From the NCBI RefSeq assembly GCF_029952445.1, contig NZ_JAQPPK010000008.1, positions 62,001-126,000 of the forward strand: a DNA stretch of 64,000 nt. The letters run 5' to 3'. This DNA comes from Paenarthrobacter nitroguajacolicus. Lineage in GTDB: Bacteria; Actinomycetota; Actinomycetes; Actinomycetales; Micrococcaceae. This document shows, piece after piece, positions 55,821-64,000 of this stretch. The translations under genes were made by a program, and so were the position numbers. Every line of letters starts with the position of its first letter. Position 1 is the stretch's first letter. Under the pieces are notes generated by a model, which did not search any database, was not told the DNA's origin, and saw only the letters and a list, made by a program, of their open reading frames with translations.

Positions 55821-56063
55821 ATGCTTGGACAGACAAAGCCAGGGCAGGCCAAGCCGGCCAGGACGCTGGAGGGGCGGGCCTTGCGCAAGGACTGGGCCCA
55901 ACTGACAGGACATGTGGTGGAAGTGTGGCTCAAGGGCGATCGGGTCGTGACCGGCATTGTGGAGCAGGCGGCCCCTGATGACTCCGTCCTCTGGATTGCA
56001 GCGGACGGGGCCGATCGGCGCAAGCTTTTTGACCAGTCCACCGGGTATGAGGTGTGGGCCTAG
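55821..56063 (+). CDS. Small protein downstream of the pdxS-like gene, unknown function
   Basis: The ATG at 55821 (MLGQTKPGQAKPART) begins 2 nt after the pdxS-like stop and follows GGGGGTGG; a GTG at 55812 overlapping that gene is the alternative. The 80-residue protein has a basic lead, then WAQLTGHVVEVWLKGDRVVT and GIVEQAAPDDSVLWIAADGA, a pattern of short beta-strands ending in YEVWA, like a small barrel. I do not recognise a family. Its position suggests a partner of the PdxS-like protein. Confidence 0.7.
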   Translation: MLGQTKPGQAKPARTLEGRALRKDWAQLTGHVVEVWLKGDRVVTGIVEQAAPDDSVLWIAADGADRRKLFDQSTGYEVWA

Positions 56064-56085
56064 CGGACCTGCAAACCTGCCGACT

Positions 56086-57018
56086 TCAGGCCTCGTCCTC
56101 GGGGCGGGTTGCAAGGATCCGCTTGGCACTGACCTGCAGGATGCCAAGCGACTCCTGGATCAGGGGCGATGCGATGCTGCCCCTGCGTACGGCTGCCACT
56201 ATGCGGCGTGCCGGCTTCCCTTTGCCGGTGATACGCAACCGCACCACGTTCTCGGTGCTGTGCAGCGGCGCCAACCGCGGCAGCAAGCCCACGCCCAACC
56301 CGGCTCCAACGAACGCGATCTGGGTCTCCCACTCCACGGCCTCGTGCGCGATCCGTGGCGTCACCCCCACTGCAGTGAAGGCCGCCGTGAACAGGGAGTG
56401 GTAGGTGGACCCCGCCGCTTCGGTGATCCAGGGTTCGGAGGCCAGTTCTTCAAGCGTCACAGTCTCCCGCGTGGCCAGTCGATGGTCGGCGGGAATGATG
56501 ACGTCCAGGGGGTCGTCGAGCAGGACGGTCTGTTCGAAGCGGGGATCGTCTTCTCCGTACGTGTCGGACTGCATGGCAACAATGACGGCAAGGTCGATGC
56601 GTTCCGCCACCAGCAGGTCGAAGCAGCGGGAGGGATTTGCTTCCAGGACCTGAACCTCCAAGAGGGGCCGGGTGGACCGCAGCGTGGCGGCGAGCGGCGC
56701 GAGCAACTGTGCGGCCGCCGTCGAAAATCCACCGAGGCCAAAATGCGATTGCACCTGGTCGCCGGCCTCCATGGCCGCAGCCCGCAGGCTTTCCCATTCG
56801 GCGATCAGCTTGTCCGAACCGGCCACGAGGAAGCGTCCCGTGGCCGTCAGCCGGACGCCCCGGCCGTCCTTTGTCAGCAGCTGCATTCCCAGTACCCGCT
56901 GGAGTTCGCGCAGCTGTGCGGAGACGGCGGAGGGGGAATAACCAGTGAGTTCGGCCGTCGCCCCCACGGTGCCGCATCTGGCGAACACCCGGAGCGTTAT
57001 GAGCCTCTGATCGATCAT
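56086..57018 (-). CDS. LysR-family regulator, divergent from the betaine monooxygenase genes
   Basis: The ATG at 57018 (MIDQRLITLRVFARCG) is the likely start; 57033 is an alternative. The 310-residue protein has the LysR HTH (GTVGATAELTGYSPSAVSAQ) and a substrate-binding domain (LLEVQVLEANPSRCFDLLVA; AFVGAGLGVGLLPRLAPLHS). It is divergent from gbcA and probably activates it in response to betaine or a demethylation product. Confidence 0.87.
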   Translation of the reverse strand: MIDQRLITLRVFARCGTVGATAELTGYSPSAVSAQLRELQRVLGMQLLTKDGRGVRLTATGRFLVAGSDKLIAEWESLRAAAMEAGDQVQSHFGLGGFSTAAAQLLAPLAATLRSTRPLLEVQVLEANPSRCFDLLVAERIDLAVIVAMQSDTYGEDDPRFEQTVLLDDPLDVIIPADHRLATRETVTLEELASEPWITEAAGSTYHSLFTAAFTAVGVTPRIAHEAVEWETQIAFVGAGLGVGLLPRLAPLHSTENVVRLRITGKGKPARRIVAAVRRGSIASPLIQESLGILQVSAKRILATRPEDEA

Positions 57019-57035
57019 GGAACCATCATGCACCT

Positions 57036-57066
57036 ATTGCGCAGGGTTATCTCCTAAATATTGCGC
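57036..57066. promoter_or_regulatory. Direct repeat ATTGCGC, possible LysR site
   Basis: ATTGCGC occurs at 57036-57042 and 57060-57066, 24 bp apart centre to centre, between the LysR gene and gbcA. The spacing of just over two helical turns suits a LysR tetramer. Confidence 0.45.
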
Positions 57067-57188
57067 TTTTGTTGCAGTTCAATCGTCCCTAATCTCTAAC
57101 TACGAAGACTTCGATAACCCCGCCTGCGATGATGCATCCGCGGACCCCAATGAATCGCATACTTACCCAGCCTCCCGGGAGGAAACCC

Positions 57189-58493
57189 ATGACTGCTCAA
57201 GTGAACGTGCCCCTCAATTCACGCGGAAAACTCGCCTCGACTCTGCCTGCTGAGCAGCTGGCGGAAATCAGCGGGCTGTTTGAGTTCCGGCGCACCGGAT
57301 ACTCCCTCGACGCTCCCTTCTACACCGACCCCACGATCTTCAAGCTGGACATGGAAGCCATTTTCGGCCAGCACTGGATCTATGCCGGTAGCGTCGCCGA
57401 GCTGCCCGAGCCGGGCGACTACATCACGGTGGACTACGGCCCCTACTCCCTGATCGTGTTGCGCAACGACGACGGCGGCGTCAACGTGCTGCACAACGTG
57501 TGCCGCCACCGCGGTGCCCGGGTCCTCACTGAGTCCACCGGTTCCACCGGCAACCTCGTGTGCGGCTACCACTCCTGGACCTACTCGCCCGAGGGCAACC
57601 TGATCCACGCTTCGGCACCGGGTGAGGCCAAGTTCGACAAGAACTGCTTCGCCCTCAAGCGTGCCCACAGCCGCGAGGTTGCCGGACTCATTTTCGTCTG
57701 CATCGCCGAGGAACCGCCCACCGATTTTGATGAGACTTCCAAGATCTTCGAGCCCTACCTGGCACCCCACGATCTGTCCAAGACGAAGATTGCCTACCAG
57801 CAGAACATCATCGAAGAGGGCAACTGGAAGCTCGTCATGGAGAACAACCGTGAGTGCTACCACTGCGATGGCCACCCGGAGCTCGCATGCTCGCTGTTCC
57901 CCACGTGGGGCCTGACCGAGGGACTGATCCCGGCCCACCTCGAAGAGGTGTGGGACCGTAACAAGGAAGCACAGTCCTCCCTCGAGGAGCGTTGCCGCCG
58001 CTACGGACTGCCCTATGAGGTAGTTGAGGAACTCGATACCCGGATTGCCGGTATCCGTATCTCCCGCGAATCCCTGGACGGGGAGGGCGAATCCTTCTCA
58101 GCCGACGGACGCAGGCTCTCCAAGAAGCTCCTGGGCGACCTCCGGGACTTCCGCCTCGGCCGTTGCTCCATGCACTTGCAGCCGAACAGCTGGTTCCACT
58201 TCCTTGGAGACCACGTCATCACTTTCGGCGTCTTCCCCATCAACGAACACCAGTCACTGGTCCGCACCACCTGGCTGGTGGCCGACGACGCCGTGGAAGG
58301 TGTCGATTACGATCTCGACAAACTCACATACACCTGGAAGCAGACAAACCTGCAGGACAAGGCGTTCGTTGAGCTGTGCCAGACCGGTGCTGGCAGCCCT
58401 GCCTACGAACCCGGCCCGTACATGAAGAGCGAGTACCAGGTGGAGGCCTTCATCAACTGGTACGTACAGCGCGTCCAGGAGCACTTGGCATGA
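57189..58493 (+). CDS. gbcA: Glycine betaine monooxygenase, Rieske oxygenase subunit
   Basis: The ATG follows GGGAGGAAACCC. The 434-residue protein has a Rieske cluster: Cys105-x-His107 (NVCRHRGARV) and Cys125-x2-His128 (LVCGYHSWTY), 17 residues apart. The catalytic-domain iron site is in NNRECYHCDGHPEL (His225, His229). The overall pattern, DAPFYTDPTIFKLDMEAIFG at the start and FINWYVQRVQEHLA at the end, is that of GbcA and related quaternary-amine demethylases. It removes one methyl group as formaldehyde, making dimethylglycine. It overlaps the reductase gene by 4 nt. Confidence 0.9.
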   Translation: MTAQVNVPLNSRGKLASTLPAEQLAEISGLFEFRRTGYSLDAPFYTDPTIFKLDMEAIFGQHWIYAGSVAELPEPGDYITVDYGPYSLIVLRNDDGGVNVLHNVCRHRGARVLTESTGSTGNLVCGYHSWTYSPEGNLIHASAPGEAKFDKNCFALKRAHSREVAGLIFVCIAEEPPTDFDETSKIFEPYLAPHDLSKTKIAYQQNIIEEGNWKLVMENNRECYHCDGHPELACSLFPTWGLTEGLIPAHLEEVWDRNKEAQSSLEERCRRYGLPYEVVEELDTRIAGIRISRESLDGEGESFSADGRRLSKKLLGDLRDFRLGRCSMHLQPNSWFHFLGDHVITFGVFPINEHQSLVRTTWLVADDAVEGVDYDLDKLTYTWKQTNLQDKAFVELCQTGAGSPAYEPGPYMKSEYQVEAFINWYVQRVQEHLA

Positions 58494-59905
58494 TTGAACT
58501 CCTCACCGAAACGGCCATCCAGGAGCCCCAGCGGATCCGGGGTCTTGAGATGCCGTGGAACCGGGTCATGGGCAGCAGCGAGGCACCCGCCCGCGCTGCC
58601 CGTGCACTGGGTCCCTGGCATCCGCAGGAGTTCATGGCCGAATGCGTGGAAACCGTTCCGGAAGCGGGCGGCCTCATGACGTTCGTCTTCCGGCGGTCCG
58701 ACGGCGCCCCCCTTGCCTTCCGCGCGGGGCAGTACGTCAACATCGCCTTCCCGGTGAACGGCGAAGACCAGGACCCGGTGGACCGCAGCTACTCACTGTC
58801 CAGCTCGCCCACCGAGCCGTGGACCTTCAGCATCAGCGTCAAACGCGATGCAGGCGGCCTCGTTTCGCCGTGGGTCCACGAGAACGTCAAGCCCGGGACT
58901 GTGCTGGAAATGCTTGGACCGGTGGGTGCGTTCCACCTGCCTGACGCCGACCGGCGCGCAAGGTATCTCCTGCTCGCGGCCGGCGCCGGCATCACTCCCA
59001 TCATGTCGATGGTGCGCACCATCCACTCCCTGCCGGGCCATGCCGATGTTGTGGTGCTGTACCACGGAGCAGAGGCGGGGGGCTTTGCCTTCCACCGGGA
59101 GCTGGCCTACATCGCCTCCGTGGACTCGCGCGTCAAGGTCTTCTATTCCTTGGGTGACCGCAGCAAACCCGAGGGCTGGGAAGGCCTCAGTGGAAGGCTG
59201 ACGGCGGCCATGCTCGAAGAGGTCGCCCCCGACGCCAACGGCAGGCAGGTCTACGCGTGCGGCCCCGAGGGTTACCTGAACACGGCCACCGAACTCCTGA
59301 AGAAGGTGGGCGTCGACGATACCTCCATCTACATGGAGTTCTTCACCGGTGACCGCCAGACGCTCCTCGAATACCAGGCGGAACTGGCACTCGCCGCGGA
59401 CATTGCGGAGGAGATCGCGGAAGAAATCGCCGATTCCGCCGAGGACTACTACGAGAGCCAGCCCGCGGCGTTCGGGCTCTACGAGCCAGGCTATGACGCT
59501 GACGGGACGTTGGAGGCCACGGGACTTCCGCTGGAAACTTCCGAACCGGACGCGTCGGGTTCGGAAGCGTCCGACGGCGGCCCAACAGCAGGCGCGGAGG
59601 CTTCAACTCCCGATGCCTCGAGCTTTGAGACCGTTGGAACGGGAAGCCTCACCCTGTCCTTCCTGCGAACCGGCGTCAACGTCCGGATCGACCCCGACGA
59701 ACACATCCTCGGTGTGGCCCAGCGCGCGGGCGTCAGGATCGGCGCCAACTGCAAGGAGGGCATGTGCGGCTCCTGCAAGGTGGTCAAGCTTTCCGGTGAA
59801 GTGGACATGAACCACCAAGGCGGAATCCGCGCACGGGAAATCGATGCCGGCAAGTTCCTGCCCTGCTGCTCGACGGCCCGAACCGACATGGTGATCGACG
59901 CTTAG
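58490..59905 (+). CDS. gbcB: Glycine betaine monooxygenase reductase subunit
   Basis: The ATG at 58490 overlaps the gbcA stop in an ATGA. The 471-residue protein has an FNR-type flavin domain (VDRSYSLSSSPTEPWTFSIS), an NAD(P)H domain (LLLAAGAGITPIMSMVRTIH; YACGPEGYLNTATELLKKVG) and a C-terminal plant-type ferredoxin with Cys421-x4-Cys426-x2-Cys429-x29-Cys459. Between the reductase and ferredoxin lies a long acidic, Ser/Ala-rich linker of about 90 residues (EEIAEEIADSAEDYYESQPA onward), longer than usual. It passes electrons to GbcA. Confidence 0.88.
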   Translation: MIELLTETAIQEPQRIRGLEMPWNRVMGSSEAPARAARALGPWHPQEFMAECVETVPEAGGLMTFVFRRSDGAPLAFRAGQYVNIAFPVNGEDQDPVDRSYSLSSSPTEPWTFSISVKRDAGGLVSPWVHENVKPGTVLEMLGPVGAFHLPDADRRARYLLLAAGAGITPIMSMVRTIHSLPGHADVVVLYHGAEAGGFAFHRELAYIASVDSRVKVFYSLGDRSKPEGWEGLSGRLTAAMLEEVAPDANGRQVYACGPEGYLNTATELLKKVGVDDTSIYMEFFTGDRQTLLEYQAELALAADIAEEIAEEIADSAEDYYESQPAAFGLYEPGYDADGTLEATGLPLETSEPDASGSEASDGGPTAGAEASTPDASSFETVGTGSLTLSFLRTGVNVRIDPDEHILGVAQRAGVRIGANCKEGMCGSCKVVKLSGEVDMNHQGGIRAREIDAGKFLPCCSTARTDMVIDA

Positions 59906-59908
59906 CAG

Positions 59909-61210
59909 CTACCGGAGTCCCGCACTGTGGGCCAGCGCAATGGCCTCAGTGCGGGATCGGACATCCAGCTTCCGGAACAGGTTGCGGAGATGGAATTTCA
60001 CGGTGTTCTCACTGATGTTCAGTTCCGCTGCGATGGCACGGTTGCGTTGCCCCGCGGCCAGGAACTGAAGGACTTCCAGTTCCCTCGCAACCAGGCCCCA
60101 GGCCGCGACATCGCCCGCAGGCGCCGACGGCGGATCCAGGGGCAGCGTCACCGAGATGTCTGCACCCCATCCCTGCATGACATCCACGCTCATTCTGCCG
60201 TCCAGGGCCTGCACTTTCTGGTGGAGCCGTTCCATGTTGGGGGCGTCGGGCGAGAGTTCGCCACGTCCGTCATCCCTGACGTTGATCAGCAGGTTCTCCC
60301 CGTCGCAGTCCCATTGGGCCCGGACGCGGTGCACCTCAGGTTGCTCGGCGATCGCCAGGACCAATCCCCGCACCACTGCCCTGGCAGCGTGGGCCACTTC
60401 TCCGGGCAGCGCGCGGCCATTGGCGGGTGGCTCGATGAACTGTATGTCGATGTTGCTGAAGTGCATCAAGGGCCGGAGGTCTTCACGGAGCCTCTCGAAG
60501 GCCGTGCTGACAGGTTCTTCCACAAGGTCGCTGGTGCGGTCGTTCAGGGTCCTGAGGCCGATCAAAGCCTTGACGGTCAGGTCCGTCACGAACGTTCGGG
60601 CTGCATGATCGTCCATGGACGTGGACCGCAGCGCTGCCAGCACGGTTTCCAAGGTGGTGGAGTGCTGGTCCACCAGCTCTGCCGTCACGCGGATCCGTTC
60701 CGCTGACGCGGCCCGGGACTCCAAAAGATACGACGGCGGCGCGTCACTGACCTTCTCCTGGATGCGGGCCGCTGTGAGCCGCCAGAGATAGGAAAGAACG
60801 CGCATTGCTTCGCTGTCCTCCGGAGCCACCGGATCAGTGAGGACCAGCAAGGCATTGCTGGGCGGGTAGCCAAGAGCCAGGATGTCCCGGTCCTCTCCTG
60901 CGATCGCGGCCCGGGTCAGCCACGGCTCGGCTTGGTCGCTGGATGCTGGCGAGTCCGTTGTTGCGCCCCCGTTCATGGCAGCGCGGATGGCATCGAGCTC
61001 GGGAATGGAGACCCGGCTGACAATGTGTTCCGCACCCGCCTTTTTCTGTGGCCGGCCGGTGCAGTCTTCGGTGAAGATCACCAGGGCGCTGGAGGCAACG
61101 AACGGCGGGAGCGCGTTCCACAAGCTCTCAGCGATTCCCGACAGTGGTGCCTGGCTGATGTCCTCGATGGCGTCGAGGAGTTGCCAAGGGAGGGTGGAAA
61201 GCTGCGACAT
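59909..61210 (-). CDS. HATPase-LuxR fusion regulator next to formaldehyde-fixation genes
   Basis: The 433-residue protein has an N-terminal GAF-like or unrecognised sensory part (about 1-150), a coiled region, a NarX-type HATPase ([40 protein letters not shown]) and a C-terminal LuxR HTH ([40 protein letters not shown]). There is no receiver domain and no conserved phospho-acceptor His is evident, so the sensor may pass its signal directly to the HTH. It is divergent from the PHI gene and converges with gbcB 3 bp away, so it could regulate either. Confidence 0.8.
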   Translation of the reverse strand: MSQLSTLPWQLLDAIEDISQAPLSGIAESLWNALPPFVASSALVIFTEDCTGRPQKKAGAEHIVSRVSIPELDAIRAAMNGGATTDSPASSDQAEPWLTRAAIAGEDRDILALGYPPSNALLVLTDPVAPEDSEAMRVLSYLWRLTAARIQEKVSDAPPSYLLESRAASAERIRVTAELVDQHSTTLETVLAALRSTSMDDHAARTFVTDLTVKALIGLRTLNDRTSDLVEEPVSTAFERLREDLRPLMHFSNIDIQFIEPPANGRALPGEVAHAARAVVRGLVLAIAEQPEVHRVRAQWDCDGENLLINVRDDGRGELSPDAPNMERLHQKVQALDGRMSVDVMQGWGADISVTLPLDPPSAPAGDVAAWGLVARELEVLQFLAAGQRNRAIAAELNISENTVKFHLRNLFRKLDVRSRTEAIALAHSAGLR

Positions 61211-61240
61211 GTTCCAAGCCTAAACGAGGGAGGCAAGCGT

Positions 61241-61348
61241 TACCTACCCGAAAGGGTGGTAAAGACTGCCCGTTCTTGGCGTTCTGCCACTACGGACTAA
61301 CCGGAAGAATTGTCGTATTGACCCGAATGACCCAATCCCTACCCGAAA
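61241..61348. promoter_or_regulatory. Inverted and direct repeats in the PHI/LuxR promoter region
   Basis: TACC-T-ACCC and GGGT-GGTA form an inverted repeat around GAAA (61241-61261). CTACCCGAAA recurs at 61339-61348, and ACCCGAA is also at 61321-61327. These are candidate sites for the divergent LuxR-type regulator. Confidence 0.5.
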
Positions 61349-61358
61349 AGGAGCGTAC

Positions 61359-61949
61359 GTGAACGTCATCGAAGAAACAGCGACGACCACCATTGACGGC
61401 GTAGCCGGCAACGCCGCCCTGATCCTCGGCGAGCTGACCGGCGTCGTCTCCGGCTTGGACTACGGACAGCTTTCCCGCTTCGCCCACTCGGTTGGTGCAG
61501 CCGAACGCGTCTTTCTGGCTGGTGCCGGCCGGAGCGGACTGGTGCTCCGCATGGCTGCGATGCGCCTGATGCATTTGGGCTTGACGGTCCACGTGGCCGG
61601 CGACACCACCACACCGGCCATCACCGACGGCGACTTGCTGGTGGTGGCGTCCGGCTCTGGCACCACATCCGGAGTGGTCAAAGCAGCTCAAACCGCCCTC
61701 GCGGCGGGAGCCCGGGTTGCTGCCATCACCACCGACCCTTCATCGCAAGTTGCAGGGCTCGCAGACACACTTGTGGTCATTCCGGCAGCACAAAAGACCG
61801 ACCACGGCTCCGGCCTCTCCCGGCAATACTCCGGCAGCCTCTTTGAACAAGCCTTGTTCGTGGTGACCGAGTCGGTCTTCCACACCTTGTGGGAAGCCAC
61901 TGCCGAGCCCGCCGAAAAGCTCTGGCTGCGTCACGCGAACCTCGAATAG
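61359..61949 (+). CDS. hxlB: 6-phospho-3-hexuloisomerase (PHI)
   Basis: The GTG at 61359 follows AAAGGAG by 6 nt. The 196-residue SIS-domain protein has VFLAGAGRSGLVLRMAAMRL, LLVVASGSGTTSGVVKAAQT and SGSLFEQALFVVTESVFHTL, the PHI pattern with the catalytic Glu and His. It isomerises hexulose-6-phosphate to fructose-6-phosphate in the ribulose monophosphate pathway. The HPS gene lies 58 bp downstream. Confidence 0.9.
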   Translation: MNVIEETATTTIDGVAGNAALILGELTGVVSGLDYGQLSRFAHSVGAAERVFLAGAGRSGLVLRMAAMRLMHLGLTVHVAGDTTTPAITDGDLLVVASGSGTTSGVVKAAQTALAAGARVAAITTDPSSQVAGLADTLVVIPAAQKTDHGSGLSRQYSGSLFEQALFVVTESVFHTLWEATAEPAEKLWLRHANLE

Positions 61950-62007
61950 GCGCTTTTCCCAACTCCCAAGCAATCCTCAAGCAATCCCGACAAGAAAGTA
62001 GAACACC

Positions 62008-62631
62008 ATGAAACTGCAGGTTGCACTTGATCTCCTCACCATCGAAGACGCCCTGGAACTTGCCGGCAAAGTAGCCGAGCACGTGGACATCATCGAGCTG
62101 GGCACCCCCCTGATCAAGGCCGAGGGCCTCTCAGCCGTAACCGCCATCAAGGAAGCCCACCCCACCAAGATCGTGTTCGCCGACATGAAGACCATGGATG
62201 CCGGTGAACTCGAAGCTGACATCGCCTTCAAGGCAGGCGCCGATTTGGTATCCGTGCTGGGAACGGCCGACGACTCCACCATCGCCGGTGCCGTCAGGGC
62301 AGCACAGTCCCACAACAAGGGCATCGTGGTGGATCTGATCGGCGTTGCAGACAAGGTCTCCCGTGCCAAGGAAGCCAGGTCCCTGGGAGCCAAGTTCATC
62401 GAGTTCCACGCGGGCCTGGATGAGCAGGCCCAGCCGGGTTACGACCTGCGTGGCCTCCTCAACGCCGGAGAAGAAGCCCGCGTGCCGTTCTCAGTGGCCG
62501 GCGGCGTCAACGCCTCCACCATCGCGGCCGTGCAACTCGCCGGTGCCGACGTAGCCGTGGCCGGCAGCGCCATTTACGGCGCGGCTGATCCGGAAGTGGC
62601 CGCGAAGGAACTCAAGGCAGCCATCCAGTAA
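62008..62631 (+). CDS. hxlA: 3-hexulose-6-phosphate synthase (HPS)
   Basis: The 207-residue TIM barrel of the OMP-decarboxylase superfamily has MKLQVALDLLTIEDALELAG, VDIIELGTPLIKAEG, KIVFADMKTMDAGELEADIA and FHAGLDEQAQPG, all typical of HPS. It condenses formaldehyde with ribulose-5-phosphate. With PHI it fixes or detoxifies formaldehyde from betaine demethylation. Confidence 0.92.
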   Translation: MKLQVALDLLTIEDALELAGKVAEHVDIIELGTPLIKAEGLSAVTAIKEAHPTKIVFADMKTMDAGELEADIAFKAGADLVSVLGTADDSTIAGAVRAAQSHNKGIVVDLIGVADKVSRAKEARSLGAKFIEFHAGLDEQAQPGYDLRGLLNAGEEARVPFSVAGGVNASTIAAVQLAGADVAVAGSAIYGAADPEVAAKELKAAIQ

Positions 62632-62658
62632 CTCCGGTTTCCGCCAAGCGGTCTCCTG

Positions 62659-64000
62659 CTAACTGCCCTCCGGAGTCCGGTGATGGGCCCGCTCCACAAG
62701 CTCCGACATCCACGGCCGTTGTCCGTGATGGACAGTCAAGCCTTCGGGAATGCCTTTCACCGTGGCTTCCGTTCCGGACGCGTCGATCGTGATCCGGGCG
62801 CTGCCCATGGGGGCGTTGTGGAGGTGCAGGTCCCCGAAGGATGGTGGCAGCACGGGGTCCAGCCAGATGCCGCCCAGGGAAATGTGGGTGTCATAGCGCA
62901 TCAGGCTCATGACCAGGTGGATCGGCGTAGTGGCGGCCCACGCCTGGGGTGAACACGCCGTGGGATAGGGCACCGGTTCCCGGAACTGTGAGCGGTCGAA
63001 TCCGCAGAACAGCTCCGGGAGCCGGTCGCCGGAGATTTCCGCGGCTTCCAGCATCGCCATGGCAATCCGTTGGGCTTCTTCCACGAAGCCGTAGCGGAGC
63101 AGCCCGGAAACAATCAGGGCATTATCGTGGGGCCACACCGAACCGTTGTGGTAGCTGGCAGGATTGTAGGCGCCCATGTTCTTGGCAAGCGTCCGTACAC
63201 CCCACCCGCTGAACATCTCGGGGGACATCAGGCGTTCGACCACCGCAGGGGCCTTGTCCTCATCGATCAGCCCGAACCACAGGCAGTGGCCCATGTTGGA
63301 AGCACAGGCGTCCACGGGCCGTTTATCGCGGTCCAGGGCCACGGCGTAGTAGCCCTTGTCGGGCATCCAGAACTGCTCGTTGAACCGTCTTTTCAACTCT
63401 TCCGCGCGTTCCCGCAGGCTTTCGGCCAACGTGAGGTCGCCGTCGTCGTAAGCCATCCAGGCCCGCGCCACATAGGCGCCGTGCACGTAGGCCTGGACCT
63501 CGCAGAGCGCCAGGGGAGGTTCGGCGAGGGTGCCGTCCGCGAAGTTGATGCCATCCCAGGAGTCCTTCCAGCCCTGGTTGATGAGCCCGTGTTCGTTGGG
63601 CCGCCCGTACTCGACGAAGCCGTCGCCGTCGCGGTCTCCGTAGGTTTGGATCCATTCCAGGGCGCGGTCTGCGTGGGGGAGGAGGGCTGAGATGGCGTCC
63701 TTGGCGAAGCCCCAGCGGCTGACCGAGCCCAGGACCACCACGAACAGGGGTGTGGCGTCCACGCTTCCGTAGTACGCGGATTTGCCGCCCAAAGCCAGGC
63801 CCCCGGACACGCCCAGCCGGACCTCGTGCAGGATCTTCCCGGGTTCCTCCTCGGTGGCCTCGTCCACCACCGTGCCTTGGCGGTCGGCCAGCGTGCGCAA
63901 GGTGCCCAAGGCCAGGGAGGGATCCACCGGCAGGGCCATTTCGGAGGCCCACAGGGAATCCCTGCCGAACAGCGTCATGAACCACGGCGCACCGGCCGCC
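62659..64000 (-). CDS. Amylo-alpha-1,6-glucosidase / glycogen-debranching-family protein, C-terminal part
   Basis: The frame is open at the right edge, so the N-terminus is missing. The visible 446 residues have WFMTLFGRDSLWASEMALPV, an (alpha/alpha)6 barrel start as in MGH-clade debranching enzymes, YDRDGDGFVEYG-type DRDGDGFVEYGRPNEHGLIN, LINQGWKDSWDGI with acidic catalytic candidates, and YHNGSVWPHDNALIVSGL. The C-terminus is a small beta domain. Substrate is probably an alpha-glucan or oligosaccharide. It converges with hxlA 27 bp away. Confidence 0.85.
   Translation of the reverse strand, partial: AAGAPWFMTLFGRDSLWASEMALPVDPSLALGTLRTLADRQGTVVDEATEEEPGKILHEVRLGVSGGLALGGKSAYYGSVDATPLFVVVLGSVSRWGFAKDAISALLPHADRALEWIQTYGDRDGDGFVEYGRPNEHGLINQGWKDSWDGINFADGTLAEPPLALCEVQAYVHGAYVARAWMAYDDGDLTLAESLRERAEELKRRFNEQFWMPDKGYYAVALDRDKRPVDACASNMGHCLWFGLIDEDKAPAVVERLMSPEMFSGWGVRTLAKNMGAYNPASYHNGSVWPHDNALIVSGLLRYGFVEEAQRIAMAMLEAAEISGDRLPELFCGFDRSQFREPVPYPTACSPQAWAATTPIHLVMSLMRYDTHISLGGIWLDPVLPPSFGDLHLHNAPMGSARITIDASGTEATVKGIPEGLTVHHGQRPWMSELVERAHHRTPEGS

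Overview
The window is a high-GC actinobacterial chromosome segment that looks like Arthrobacter or Paenarthrobacter (Micrococcaceae). The evidence is GTG starts, tightly overlapping operons, a c-di-AMP riboswitch ahead of a cell-wall hydrolase, DUF6318-type lipoproteins, an Asp23/AmaP operon, and a dimethylglycine oxidase of exactly 830 residues like the one known from Arthrobacter globiformis. I see no phage, transposon, CRISPR array or plasmid backbone. The first and last genes are cut by the window edges.

Layout. 1-10.5 kb: housekeeping and stress genes (purine permease fragment, CopC-like protein, riboswitch plus NlpC/P60 hydrolase, universal stress protein followed by a PEP-synthase/rifampin-phosphotransferase-like enzyme, CDF exporter, small metallopeptidase, PfkB kinase, EamA exporter). 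10.7-11.2 kb: tRNA-Glu, tRNA-Asp and tRNA-Phe. 11.2-16.6 kb: a Ugp-type ABC importer divergent from an MgtC protein and a glycerophosphodiester phosphodiesterase, suggesting phospholipid head-group scavenging. 16.6-22.5 kb: secreted proteins of unknown role, a five-gene overlapping Asp23/AmaP envelope-stress operon, an LEA-like protein and an AlkD-like repair protein. 22.4-28 kb: a sugar ABC importer with its LacI repressor. 28-33.8 kb: exonuclease III, HdeD, and a two-component system facing a secreted HbpS/GlcG-like protein and an ankyrin lipoprotein. 33.8-37.4 kb: an acetoacetate-type CoA-transferase and thiolase operon with a divergent IclR regulator.

39.7-62.6 kb is the most informative part: a glycine-betaine and one-carbon island. 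A BCCT transporter imports betaine. GbcA/GbcB would demethylate it oxidatively to dimethylglycine plus formaldehyde. Dimethylglycine oxidase makes sarcosine and 5,10-methylene-THF. FolD, a separate FchA-type cyclohydrolase and PurU turn that carbon into formate. A formaldehyde dehydrogenase and the hexulose-phosphate enzymes HPS and PHI are two alternative routes for formaldehyde, and a molybdopterin oxidoreductase with MoeA and a frameshifted FdhD may act on formate. Sarcosine oxidase is not in the window.

The main unusual signals lie in this island. (1) A PdxS-like protein has glutamine where the catalytic Lys81 of PLP synthase should be; it is followed by a small unknown protein. (2) FolD lacks the cyclohydrolase lysine and overlaps by 4 nt with an FchA-type cyclohydrolase gene that can supply the missing step. 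(3) A rare AT-rich near-palindrome, CTRATATATYAG, sits beside the GntR gene, just after the pdxS-like promoter and upstream of the BCCT gene, suggesting one GntR regulon. (4) fdhD carries a one-base deletion. All calls are made by reading; no search or alignment was run.
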